NCBI GenBank assembly: GCA_944368215.1
Contig: CALVWX010000013.1
Coordinates: 1 to 46,993, forward strand
Source: an uncultured Clostridia bacterium
GTDB lineage: Bacteria > Bacillota > Clostridia > Christensenellales > Borkfalkiaceae
Direction of reading: 5' to 3'
DNA: 46,993 bases
Under the pieces are notes generated by a model, which was not told the DNA's origin, searched no databases, and worked only from the letters and a program-made list of their open reading frames with translations. Both the position numbers and the translations under genes were made by a program. Below, piece by piece: positions 15,544 through 23,814 of this stretch (position 1 is the first letter of the stretch; every line of letters begins with the position of its first letter).

Positions 15544-16704
15544 ATGAAATACAACTTCGATAAACTTACCGACAGGCGCGGCGTAAACTCCTTAAAGTGG
15601 GACTGCGCCGCAGGCGAACTTCCCATGTGGGTCGCCGACATGGATTTTGAAAACGCGCCCTGCATAAACGAAGCCGTAGCCGAACGCGCCCGCCGCGGCA
15701 TATTCGGCTATACCGTCGTGGGCGAGGAGTGGTACAACTCCATCTGTAATTGGTGGAGCGTCCGCCACGGCTGGAATATTCAAAAGGACTGGTTGATATT
15801 CACCACGGGCGTAATTCCCGCCATAACATCAATGGTCAAAAGGCTGTCCGAAACGGGCGACGATGTAATCGTCCAGACGCCCGTCTACGATATCTTTTTC
15901 CATTCAATCGAAAATACGGGCAGGCACGTCGTCGAAAACGCCCTTATATATAACGGAGAGAGCTACGACATAGACTTTGCCGACCTCGAACGGCAGCTCG
16001 CCCGTCCCAACGCAAGCCTGATGGTACTTTGCAATCCGCACAACCCGGTGGGCAGGATATGGAGCGCCGAAGAGCTCAAAAAGATAGGCGACCTGTGCTT
16101 AAAGCACGGCGTCACGCTCATTTCCGACGAAATTCATTGCGACATAACCGCGCCGGGCACGGGCTACACTCCGTATGCCTCGCTCGGCGGGCAGTACGCG
16201 CAGCATTGCGCCGTCTGCCTTTCGGCAACCAAGGCCTTCAATATCGCAGGTCTGCAGTGCGCCGCCGTAGTCGTGCCCAATACCCTTTTAAAGGCTAAAA
16301 TCGAAAGGGGTTTAAACTCCGACGAAGTCGCCGAACCCAACTGTTTTGCGGCCGTCGCCACGGCCGCCGCGTTCGGTGGAGGCGGCGGATGGCTTGACGA
16401 ACTCCGCGCATATATAGCGGGCAACAGGGAGGAGGTGCGCGCCTTTCTTCAAAAAGAGCTCCCGCAGTTAAAGCTCGTCAGGGGCGACGCGTGCTACCTT
16501 CTGTGGATAAACTGTTCGGCAGTGACTGCCGACGCGTCCGCGCTTGCCAACCATATCCGCAAGCAAACCGGGCTGTGGCTGACGGCGGGCAAACAGTACC
16601 GCGGCGACGGGGCGCATTTTCTGCGCCTCAACATCGCCTGCCCCCGCGAACGGTTGCGCGACGGCCTGCAAAGGCTTAAACGGGGCGTGCTGTCATTCAA
16701 ATAA
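15544..16704 (+). CDS. PLP-dependent aminotransferase, MalY/PatB (C-S lyase) family
   Basis: A 386-residue fold-type I PLP enzyme. The start MKYNFDKLTDRRGVNSLKWD and the WVADMDFENAP motif are typical of the MalY/PatB cystathionine beta-lyase group, which cleaves C-S bonds of cystathionine or cysteine. CNPHNPVGR binds the cofactor region, SDEIHCD provides the Asp to the pyridine N, and the Schiff-base lysine is in SATKAFN (near residue 229). Stand-alone gene. No Shine-Dalgarno is visible before the ATG. Exact substrate cannot be read from sequence. Confidence 0.88.
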   Translation: MKYNFDKLTDRRGVNSLKWDCAAGELPMWVADMDFENAPCINEAVAERARRGIFGYTVVGEEWYNSICNWWSVRHGWNIQKDWLIFTTGVIPAITSMVKRLSETGDDVIVQTPVYDIFFHSIENTGRHVVENALIYNGESYDIDFADLERQLARPNASLMVLCNPHNPVGRIWSAEELKKIGDLCLKHGVTLISDEIHCDITAPGTGYTPYASLGGQYAQHCAVCLSATKAFNIAGLQCAAVVVPNTLLKAKIERGLNSDEVAEPNCFAAVATAAAFGGGGGWLDELRAYIAGNREEVRAFLQKELPQLKLVRGDACYLLWINCSAVTADASALANHIRKQTGLWLTAGKQYRGDGAHFLRLNIACPRERLRDGLQRLKRGVLSFK

Positions 16705-16717
16705 GCATATGCAACGC

Positions 16718-16757
16718 GCGGCGCGCAGGACTTAAAGACCCTGCGCGCCGCTTTTTT
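16718..16757 (+). terminator. Terminator of the PatB-like gene
   Basis: GCGGCGCGCAGG (16718-16729) pairs with CCTGCGCGCCGC (16740-16751), followed by six T. Confidence 0.9.
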
Positions 16758-16828
16758 ATAATTATTGCCGATATGTTGCGTTTGCCAAACGGCGGCCCGG
16801 GGTGATAAACATTTCACAAATTACCCCG

Positions 16829-16856
16829 TTGACAAGACTGAATTTTCGTTTATAAT
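16829..16856 (+). promoter_or_regulatory. Promoter of the lipoprotein gene
   Basis: TTGACA (16829-16834), 16 bp spacer, TATAAT (16851-16856). The leader has a small CAGGGG/CCCCTG hairpin (16866-16871 with 16885-16890) and a Shine-Dalgarno AGGAG. Confidence 0.75.
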
Positions 16857-16909
16857 ATAATTGTACAGGGGTACAAAAATACAGCCCCTGCATTTATAGG
16901 AGCAAAACC

Positions 16910-18046
16910 ATGAAAAAGCTACATAAACGCCTGTTTGCCGGCCTTCTGGCCTGTGTTTCAGTTGTGGGACTTACGCTTGGCCTCGCCGCTTGCGGCGAGG
17001 AGCAGGTCAGTGGCCCCACAACATATTCAATACAGGCGCCAGCGCAGTCTGATGTGTATACGCTCACTGGTCTGCCCGAAAGCGCAGCCGAGGGCGACAC
17101 GGTAACGTTCAAAGTCGTCCTCAACGACCCCGAAAACAGTTCTCTTGGCGATATAATTGTCGAACCTACTTTCGATTTAGCCTTTGAAGTCACGCCCGCG
17201 GCCGACGGCACGTGCACATTCACAATGCCTGCAAGCCCCGTCGAAATAACAGTAGAGGCCACCGCTTATTCTGAGGTCCTCTCCGACGGCGCTCTGTCGC
17301 TCAGCAGCTCTGCGGAGCGGACGATCGCTGTGAATGGCTCCACCGAAACATGGGGTGATCCCGTGTGGAAGCTTCAGGTTGCGACGAGCTGGAACAATAC
17401 AACTTCTCTTTCAAGCCGCAGCTATATCACTTCATCAAATCAGTCTGTAATTCCGGATTCTGCCATTACTCTGGATGAGATTACGAGCATAGATCTTGTC
17501 GGTTCTTCGGGCAGCAATGAAATCAGGCGCGTCGATATATGCATCGATACCACAAATATATCAGCAGGCACTACGTGGATTGAGCTCTATCTTCGCAGCG
17601 GCAACGTGTCGAGTGAGGGAACGCTTATGTTCAAACTTACGGTCGTTCCTGAAGAACAGATTGAAGTGGAGATTATGGACGTCGTGTTTACTTTTGAGAA
17701 TACCACCGACTATGCCACGGAAAATATCTTCTTCAATATCACCGATGTCATCGGCGGCGAGATTATGGCTGTTGAGACGGGCGATTTTGTAAACGGCGAA
17801 TATACATTCGAATACGCTGTAGGTCATTCATACCGCGTCACATGTTCATATGCCGTATATAACGAGAACGAGGGCCGCTATGAAGATATGACTAGTCTGT
17901 ATCTTAACGAGTGGGTAGGCCAAGGCGTCGTCGGTAGTCAGGCGACGAACAGCCTCGAGCGTGATGATGAAAATGATCATCGCTATATCCTCACCCTTAC
18001 CACCGAGGGTATAGAGGTGCCTTTGGTAATAACCGACAGCTTGTAA
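16910..18046 (+). CDS. Predicted lipoprotein with bacterial Ig-like segment, function unknown
   Basis: A 378-residue exported protein. The N-terminus has basic residues, a hydrophobic stretch and the lipobox GLAAC (Cys near residue 27). Residues 40-115 end in CTFTMPASPVEITVEA, a pattern found in small beta-sandwich repeats of clostridial surface proteins. The rest is rich in Thr, Ser and acidic residues and looks beta-rich, with no catalytic motif. It is monocistronic with its own promoter and terminator. I do not recognise a family for residues 120-378. Confidence 0.7.
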   Translation: MKKLHKRLFAGLLACVSVVGLTLGLAACGEEQVSGPTTYSIQAPAQSDVYTLTGLPESAAEGDTVTFKVVLNDPENSSLGDIIVEPTFDLAFEVTPAADGTCTFTMPASPVEITVEATAYSEVLSDGALSLSSSAERTIAVNGSTETWGDPVWKLQVATSWNNTTSLSSRSYITSSNQSVIPDSAITLDEITSIDLVGSSGSNEIRRVDICIDTTNISAGTTWIELYLRSGNVSSEGTLMFKLTVVPEEQIEVEIMDVVFTFENTTDYATENIFFNITDVIGGEIMAVETGDFVNGEYTFEYAVGHSYRVTCSYAVYNENEGRYEDMTSLYLNEWVGQGVVGSQATNSLERDDENDHRYILTLTTEGIEVPLVITDSL

Positions 18047-18067
18047 GAATTTAAATCAGGCTCAACG

Positions 18068-18095
18068 GCCGCCCGCGCAAAACGCGGGCGGCTTT
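18068..18095 (+). terminator. Terminator of the lipoprotein gene
   Basis: GCCGCCCGCG (18068-18077) pairs with CGCGGGCGGC (18083-18092), then TTTAATTTT. Confidence 0.8.
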
Positions 18096-18106
18096 AATTT
18101 TCCCCC

Positions 18107-18144
18107 TTGACAAAGGCAATGAGCGGCGTTACAATGTAGGCATG
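18107..18144 (+). promoter_or_regulatory. Promoter giving a predicted leaderless mRNA for the PHP phosphatase
   Basis: TTGACA (18107-18112), 17 bp spacer, TACAAT (18130-18135), six bases (GTAGGC), ATG at 18142. It is the third case of this geometry in the window and has no Shine-Dalgarno sequence. Confidence 0.75.
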
Positions 18145-18969
18145 AAACTTACAGATATGCACGCCCATTCAACTTATTCCGCCGACGGCGATAGCCCCCT
18201 TTACGACATGATAGTCGCCGCGCGCGACAAGGGGCTCAGGTACTTCGGCATTTCCGAACATTTCGATTACGATTATCCCCCCGCGGGGCTTAAATACGCC
18301 GACGGCTCGCCCGCGCACACGGACGAGGAGGCCTATTTCGCCCACGCACGCCTTTTGCAGAAGGAGTTCGGCGATGATAATTTTGAATTGCTCGTCGGCG
18401 CGGAGTTCGGCTATACGGACGATTCGTCCGCGCAGGCGCGCTATGCCTCGGTAATCGGCAGATATTCGCCCGATTTTATAATCAACAGCGTGCATACCTG
18501 CGACGGCGCCGACTGCTGGTTCGGCGAATATTTCGGCGGCAAGGACAAAAATTACGCTTACGCGCGCTACCTTCAGCGCGTTCTCCAAAGCCTGTCCACG
18601 CCATATAACTACGACATAGTCGGCCACATAGGCTACGTTTCGCGCAACGCGCCCTATTCCGAACCTAAGTTGAATTATGCCGATTTTGCACCGCTGTACG
18701 ACGAAATTCTCACGGGAATAATCGAACGAGGAAAAATACTCGAAGTCAACTCGTCCGCCCGCGGCGCGGGCAGCGGCTTTTTGCCGGACTGCGACGTGCT
18801 TCAAAGGTATTTCGCTCTCGGCGGCCGCAAAATTTCCTTCGGCTCGGACGCGCACAACACATCGCGCATATGCGACAAGCGGGCGGAGGTGGTCTCCGCA
18901 TTGAAGTCCATCGGCTTCACTTGCATCACCGTGCCCTGCCGCGGCAAACAAATCGAAGTACCTCTTTGA
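18142..18969 (+). CDS. PHP-domain phosphoesterase, histidinol-phosphatase (HisK) type
   Basis: A 275-residue PHP-fold metalloenzyme. Metal ligands are visible in DMHAHSTYSADG (residues 5-16), GISEHFDYD near 36, the Glu of VGAEFGYTDD near 93, NSVHTCD near 117, VGHIGY near 157 and GSDAHN near 234. The arrangement is that of the monofunctional histidinol-phosphatase HisK/HisJ, which dephosphorylates histidinol phosphate, but no other histidine gene adjoins, so another phosphomonoester is possible. Confidence 0.8.
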   Translation: MKLTDMHAHSTYSADGDSPLYDMIVAARDKGLRYFGISEHFDYDYPPAGLKYADGSPAHTDEEAYFAHARLLQKEFGDDNFELLVGAEFGYTDDSSAQARYASVIGRYSPDFIINSVHTCDGADCWFGEYFGGKDKNYAYARYLQRVLQSLSTPYNYDIVGHIGYVSRNAPYSEPKLNYADFAPLYDEILTGIIERGKILEVNSSARGAGSGFLPDCDVLQRYFALGGRKISFGSDAHNTSRICDKRAEVVSALKSIGFTCITVPCRGKQIEVPL

Positions 18970-18977
18970 GTTTTTTG

Positions 18978-19057
18978 CATTATAACGCGCCGCTTGCGGC
19001 GCTCATAACTCTAAACTGTAGACTCTAAACTCATAACGCCCGCGCTTGGCGCGGGCT
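18978..19057. repeat. Palindrome array with TCATAAC spacers, site 2
   Basis: The units GCGCCGC-TT-GCGGCGC and GCCCGCGC-TT-GGCGCGGGC are separated by TTATAAC, TCATAAC and TCATAAC, with a direct repeat (CTCTAAACTGTAGA, then CTCTAAACTCATAAC) between them. Same family as sites 1, 3 and 4. Confidence 0.7.
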
Positions 19058-19135
19058 TATTGCTGTAATTTTAATCGTTGCGCGGACAGATTGAAAACTT
19101 TTCTCATTTATTGAAAAAAATTTTTAACTGCGCTA

Positions 19136-19164
19136 TTGATTTTTTTATGAGCATGTATTATAAT
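19136..19164 (+). promoter_or_regulatory. Promoter of the phosphofructokinase gene
   Basis: TTGATT (19136-19141), 17 bp spacer, TATAAT (19159-19164). The 5' UTR is about 55 nt and ends with AAGGGGG. Confidence 0.7.
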
Positions 19165-19225
19165 AAAACAAGGCATAAGACCAAAATTAAACCTAAACAT
19201 ACAAAGTAAGGGGGATTTTTATTCT

Positions 19226-20449
19226 ATGAAAAACGTTATTGTGGGCCAGTCAGGCGGTCCTACCGCCGTCATCAATTCCAGCCTTCTCGGCGTGTTCAAA
19301 ACGGCCAAGGACAGGGGTGCGGATAAAGTATATGGTATGGTGCACGGCATAAAGGGTCTTTTGGACGGCGACGTCGTCGATATGTCCACGCAGGTAAAAA
19401 ACGACCTTGACATGGATCTTTTAAAGCGCACGCCCTCGTCGTTCCTCGGCTCCTGCCGCTATAAGCTGCCCGCAATCGAAGGCAACGAGGCCACTTACGA
19501 CAAAATTTTTAAAATTCTTAAGGACCTCGATATTTTTGCTTTCTTCTATATTGGCGGCAACGATTCCATGGACACCATAGATAAATTGTCCAGGTACGGC
19601 GAAAAAATAGGCAGTCCCATACGCTTCATGGGTTGCCCCAAAACCATCGATAACGACCTTGCAATAACCGACCATACTCCCGGCTACGGTTCGGCCGCAA
19701 AGTACATAGCCGCAACCACCAAGGAAATAATCCGCGACGGCCTCGTTTACGACTATCCCGTCGTCTCCGTAATAGAAGTGATGGGGCGCAACGCGGGCTG
19801 GCTGACGGCCGCCGCCGCTCTCGCAAAGGGCGAGGACTGCGAAGGCGTGGATATGATATATCTGCCCGAAAGAGTTTTCGATATAGATAAATTCCTCAAG
19901 GACGTCGGCGAAAAGCTCAAGGAAAACCGCTCAATCGTCATCGCCGTATCCGAAGGCGTAAAGGTGGCCGACGGCAGATACGTGTGCGAACTCGCCGACC
20001 ACGTCGACTATGTCGACGCATTCGGCCACAAGCAGCTGGCCGGCACCGCGCGCTTCCTCGCCGGCAAAGTCGCTGAAAAGTACGGCGTAAAGACGAGGGC
20101 TATAGAGCTTTCTTCCCTCCAGCGTTGCGCCGCGCACATTACCTCGCGTATAGACGTAACCGAAGCTTTCAACTCGGCCGGCGCCGCAGTCAAGGCCGCG
20201 TTCGAGGGCAAAACGGGCATGGTCGCCTGCCTCAAGCGCGTCTCGGAAGATCCCTACATGTGCATAACCGAACTTGCGGAAGTCTCCAAAATCGCCAATG
20301 TGGAAAAGAAGGTTCCCGACGAGTGGATTACCCCCGACGGCACCTACGTCACCCCGGAACTCATTCATTACATACGCCCGCTCATCCAGTCGGAAATTAC
20401 TCCCCTCTGGGTAGACGGTCTTCCCAGACATTTAAAGTTAGAAAGATGA
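19226..20449 (+). CDS. pfp: Pyrophosphate-dependent 6-phosphofructokinase
   Basis: A 407-residue glycolytic enzyme converting fructose 6-phosphate and a phosphoryl donor to fructose 1,6-bisphosphate. GQSGGPTAVINSS (residues 7-19) begins the donor site. IGGNDSMDT (near 110) has Asp where ATP enzymes have Gly, and PKTIDND (138-144) has the Lys of PPi enzymes; together these point to pyrophosphate as donor, making the step reversible. ppa lies at the far end of the window. The gene is monocistronic with its own promoter and terminator. Confidence 0.9.
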   Translation: MKNVIVGQSGGPTAVINSSLLGVFKTAKDRGADKVYGMVHGIKGLLDGDVVDMSTQVKNDLDMDLLKRTPSSFLGSCRYKLPAIEGNEATYDKIFKILKDLDIFAFFYIGGNDSMDTIDKLSRYGEKIGSPIRFMGCPKTIDNDLAITDHTPGYGSAAKYIAATTKEIIRDGLVYDYPVVSVIEVMGRNAGWLTAAAALAKGEDCEGVDMIYLPERVFDIDKFLKDVGEKLKENRSIVIAVSEGVKVADGRYVCELADHVDYVDAFGHKQLAGTARFLAGKVAEKYGVKTRAIELSSLQRCAAHITSRIDVTEAFNSAGAAVKAAFEGKTGMVACLKRVSEDPYMCITELAEVSKIANVEKKVPDEWITPDGTYVTPELIHYIRPLIQSEITPLWVDGLPRHLKLER

Positions 20450-20463
20450 AAAAATGCTTGGCA

Positions 20464-20494
20464 TAAAAAAGGCGCGGAATTCCGCGCCTTTTTT
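20464..20494 (+). terminator. Terminator of the phosphofructokinase gene
   Basis: A self-complementary run, GGCGCGGAATTCCGCGCC (20471-20488), is flanked by six A and six T, so it could act in both directions. Confidence 0.9.
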
Positions 20495-20497
20495 AAG

Positions 20498-20690
20498 TTA
20501 TAATTGCCGCAGGCGGCAAGTTATGAGAGGCTTGTCCGTGTTATGAGCCGGTGCTTTCGCGCAGGCGTTGAGGTAATTTTACCATAGTGCGCGCGGCAAA
20601 GCCGCGCGCTTATAGCTTGCGCCGCAGGCGCAACCATAACCGTAAGCGTTGCGTCCAGCGCAACTTATAACTTCGCGGCAAAATAAATTT
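20498..20690. repeat. Palindrome array with TTATAAC/TCATAAC spacers, site 3
   Basis: Several tiny palindromes (TTGCCGCAGGCGGCAA, GCGCGCGGCAAAGCCGCGCGC, TTGCGCCGCAGGCGCAA, GTTGCGTCCAGCGCAAC) alternate with spacers such as AGTTAT, TTATAGC, CCATAAC and TTATAAC. No gene lies in this interval. Confidence 0.7.
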
Positions 20691-20883
20691 ACTTATTTTG
20701 CCGCGAATGCACCCTGTTTGCAATGCTCTCGTGCCGCATTATCGCCTGCGCCATAATGTTTGCGTGTCCGTCGTCGGCGGCGCACTCGGCCGGCGGCGCG
20801 GCCGGCGCGTTCTCTTCGCTTTTTTCGGCAGGTTTGGCGGCGGAAGGGGAGGAGAGCGCGTTTATGGCTTTAAGTATGTTCAT
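20689..20883 (-). CDS. Possible small protein, 64 residues
   Basis: A minus-strand frame with an Ala/Pro/Glu-rich middle flanked by two helices, NILKAINALSS and ANIMAQAIMRHESIANRV. The composition is protein-like, and the region contains no other gene. A good Shine-Dalgarno (AAAGGAG, 20918-20912) exists but is about 29 bases ahead of the ATG, and no start codon is found at normal spacing in this frame, so start and existence are uncertain. No family recognised. Confidence 0.4.
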   Translation of the reverse strand: MNILKAINALSSPSAAKPAEKSEENAPAAPPAECAADDGHANIMAQAIMRHESIANRVHSRQNK

Positions 20884-20952
20884 AAGGGCAAACTTTTCCG
20901 TAAATAATAATCTCCTTTTATTAAATTTTCATTAAAATCAAGTTATTTTTTA

Positions 20953-20981
20953 TTGCGTAAAAGTTATATTTGGGGTATAAT
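20953..20981 (+). promoter_or_regulatory. Promoter of the large lipoprotein gene
   Basis: TTGCGT (20953-20958), 17 bp spacer, TATAAT (20976-20981), with AAAGGA before the ATG. Confidence 0.7.
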
Positions 20982-21043
20982 TATTAGAGCTTTAAAAAGT
21001 ATAAACGGTTACAACAGGCAATTTTAAAGGATTTTTAACTTAT

Positions 21044-23338
21044 ATGCGCAAAACCATCACTAAAATTATATGCGTTGCGGCGGCCGCAATTTCCGCCGCA
21101 GGGCTTGCCCTTTCCGCAGGATGCGCTTCGTGGACTACCGAGGGCGTTTCGCCAGACAATTATACTTCCGTCACCTCCAACGGCGGCTTCGCCGTTCAGA
21201 CGGACGACTATGTATATTTTGTCAACGGCTACGAAGTCAACACGGCCGACAATACATTCGGCACACCCCTCAAGGGTTCCATCCAGCGCATTTCCAAGCA
21301 GGATATTTCTTCGCGCAACTACACTGCCAGCCAGACGGTAGTTCCCTTAATCGCCTATTCCGGGCACTATCAGGCGGGCATTTATATCTATGGCGACAGA
21401 ATATATTACGCAACCCCTTCGACGGCGCGCAACAGCTCGGGCGAGGTTCAGAATTCCAACCTCGAGTTCAAATCGAGCTCGCTCGACGGCAGGGAGACGA
21501 TGTCCGATTATTACCACCGTTCCAACTCGACTTCCCTCGAATACAGGTATGTCGAAGTAAACGATACGGTATATCTCCTCTATGTTCTGTCCGAAAGTTT
21601 ATACGGGGAATCTTCGGCCGTAACCAATATCCATTCGGTCAATACGGTCACGGGTGAAGATACTTTGCTCGCATACAACGTATCCGACTACGCTTTCGAC
21701 ACTCAGGACCCCGAAAATCCTTACGTGTTCTATACCATGGCCGTAACTTACAACCTCGGTTCGGATAATTCCGTATCCGAAAGTTACAACCAGCTCTACA
21801 TGGTCAGGGCGGACGATACCGAGGGCAGGGATATGGATTTCTCGTATGTAGAAGATTACGACGCGGAAACAAATCCCCTTTACGTCAACCTCGGCGACCT
21901 CGTGTACGACGGCATCGGCAATATCGCCTATGCAAACAGATACAGCCAGTTTAACTACGGCTATCCCGATGCACAGTATTCCATCAACCGCACGGATACA
22001 ACCTACGGCATATCCTATTATAAGGACGGCCTTGTCACCTTCACGGCCCAGCAGACGCTCGACGCCTCCGCCGGCCTCTATCGACTCAACGTCTCCGAAA
22101 TCGACGCGAACGGCGACGGCAGGGTGGACGACGGCTGGAACGCAATAACAAAGAACGATACTCTCGTGTCCGAACGCCGCCTTCTCATCGCCGACGACGA
22201 AACCGATTACACCTTCGTAACCATCGAGGGCGCAGCCGGCGAAGAGGAATGGGCGCTCTATAACGGCGATAACGGCCTCGAACTCACGCAGTTCGAAAAC
22301 GGCATACGTGCCAACGAATTTGCCGTGACCGACAGCGGAACGGCTACCATCCTCGCTATAAGGGAGGAGACGACCGCCGCCGAAAACGGCGAGGGTACGG
22401 CAACTCACCTCTATGTATATTATTCGCTGACGGGCGGCAACGGTTACACATTCTACCGCATAGCTTTGAGCGACAACCCCGATAATTACCGCCCCAACAT
22501 GTATCCCTACGAGGACGTTTACACTTACTCCGAAGTGCGCATACTCGACCTCGACGCTTATTCAAGCTGGTATCTCCCCGAATTCGTGGGCAACACCATT
22601 CTGTTCTCCTCCGAAACCGAGGGCATGAGCGCATATAACTACATCATGGCCTGCGACCTTTCGTCTTCCGACGGCGATATGATGTCCAATGCCGAGCTCA
22701 ACGATTACAACGATAAGTACGAGGCGGTGGACGAGGAAATTCAGGCCTACGGCGAAGAGACCAACTCCGACGGTTCTGCCGCATATGAAAATCTTCCCAA
22801 CGCGCTGACTTACGCCTTCTATACGGGCGACGAAGGTTACCTTGCAGAACTCATTCAGGCATACGTTGACATTCAGGGCGAGGACGAGGAATATCTCTAC
22901 TCAAGGCGCAGCGCCGAAATTTACCTCGAATTCATCAACGCCACGGGCGACTGGGCAGACTACGCCTCCGACGTGCGCACGGTAAACGGAGAGGAAGTTC
23001 ACGCCAACAGACAGCAGTATTACTACGCGCTCTTCGGCAGGATGACCTCTTCCGACGAAGAGTCGCTGACCAACGACCTCCGTTCGAGCTACATGCAGGC
23101 TTATCCCGAAGATACCTCCACATGGTGGGATAAGATGGGCACGATGTGGCAGATTGTATTCATCGTCGCAATGTGCGTAATCGGCCTCGCGGTAATCGCA
23201 GGCGCAACCGTGCTCACGGTATGGCTTGTACGCCGCAAAAAGAACAAGGGCGAAACGCCCGAAGGCGGTTCGCGCGCCTGCATCGACATCACCGACGATA
23301 AGAATATCGACGTGTACAGTCAGGACGACAACCAATAA
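21044..23338 (+). CDS. Large predicted lipoprotein with C-terminal membrane helix
   Basis: A 764-residue exported protein. The N-terminal signal has a lipobox-like LSAGC (Cys near residue 27). The body is rich in Tyr, Asp, Ser and Thr, with recurring blocks such as DDYVYFVNG, GDRIYYATPS and DTVYLLYV, reminiscent of DUF5050-type beta-propeller blades. Unusually for a lipoprotein, the C-terminus has a clear transmembrane helix (about residues 702-726, IVFIVAMCVIGLAVIAGATV) followed by a basic stop-transfer RRKKNK and an acidic tail that would lie inside the cell. If both signals work, the protein is tethered at both ends. Function unknown. Confidence 0.75.
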   Translation: MRKTITKIICVAAAAISAAGLALSAGCASWTTEGVSPDNYTSVTSNGGFAVQTDDYVYFVNGYEVNTADNTFGTPLKGSIQRISKQDISSRNYTASQTVVPLIAYSGHYQAGIYIYGDRIYYATPSTARNSSGEVQNSNLEFKSSSLDGRETMSDYYHRSNSTSLEYRYVEVNDTVYLLYVLSESLYGESSAVTNIHSVNTVTGEDTLLAYNVSDYAFDTQDPENPYVFYTMAVTYNLGSDNSVSESYNQLYMVRADDTEGRDMDFSYVEDYDAETNPLYVNLGDLVYDGIGNIAYANRYSQFNYGYPDAQYSINRTDTTYGISYYKDGLVTFTAQQTLDASAGLYRLNVSEIDANGDGRVDDGWNAITKNDTLVSERRLLIADDETDYTFVTIEGAAGEEEWALYNGDNGLELTQFENGIRANEFAVTDSGTATILAIREETTAAENGEGTATHLYVYYSLTGGNGYTFYRIALSDNPDNYRPNMYPYEDVYTYSEVRILDLDAYSSWYLPEFVGNTILFSSETEGMSAYNYIMACDLSSSDGDMMSNAELNDYNDKYEAVDEEIQAYGEETNSDGSAAYENLPNALTYAFYTGDEGYLAELIQAYVDIQGEDEEYLYSRRSAEIYLEFINATGDWADYASDVRTVNGEEVHANRQQYYYALFGRMTSSDEESLTNDLRSSYMQAYPEDTSTWWDKMGTMWQIVFIVAMCVIGLAVIAGATVLTVWLVRRKKNKGETPEGGSRACIDITDDKNIDVYSQDDNQ

Positions 23339-23349
23339 TCAATAAACTC

Positions 23350-23380
23350 TTCGCGCGGGGGTATCCCCGCGCGAATTTTT
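23350..23380 (+). terminator. Terminator of the large lipoprotein gene
   Basis: TTCGCGCGGGG (23350-23360) pairs with CCCCGCGCGAA (23365-23375), followed by five T. Confidence 0.85.
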
Positions 23381-23436
23381 ATTTATAACGTTTTTTAACG
23401 GCCGCCCGCATTTTGGAGCGCGCCGTTAAAATTTAA

Positions 23437-23814
23437 TCAGAACACATTTTCCAGCCTTACGGAATATGCCGAAGGCAGGGACTTAGCCATGTGCCTGACA
23501 ACTTCGAGTTTAGCAAGGGCGAGGCCGTCCTCGCCTTCGCGTATGTGTCCGCTCGCTTCGCTGAGGTAAAAATCTATCTGTGCTATGTCGTTGTGTGGAA
23601 TAAAAATATGCAGCCTGCTCTTTTTGTCCTCCCACAGCTCGCGCACGGCTTTGGCGTCGTTTTCCGTCGCCTTGCCTTCTTCTACCTTGTCATATAGTAT
23701 TTCCGTCGCGCTGTACAGGCTGTAGAACTGTTCGCCAACGTAGTATTCGGTGAATATAAACAGCGCCGCGCACAGCGCTATCGCGGCCAGCGTGTATATA
23801 ATGGATTTTACCAT
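23437..23814 (-). CDS. DUF4363 family protein
   Basis: A 125-residue protein with one N-terminal membrane helix (about residues 5-23) and a helical extracytoplasmic part containing LWEDKKSRLHIFIPHNDIAQID, the core of DUF4363. The start overlaps the stop of the DUF421 gene by seven bases on the same strand, a pairing known in Bacilli and Clostridia, where both genes often lie together. Function unknown; a membrane partner of the DUF421 protein is likely. Confidence 0.8.
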   Translation of the reverse strand: MVKSIIYTLAAIALCAALFIFTEYYVGEQFYSLYSATEILYDKVEEGKATENDAKAVRELWEDKKSRLHIFIPHNDIAQIDFYLSEASGHIREGEDGLALAKLEVVRHMAKSLPSAYSVRLENVF

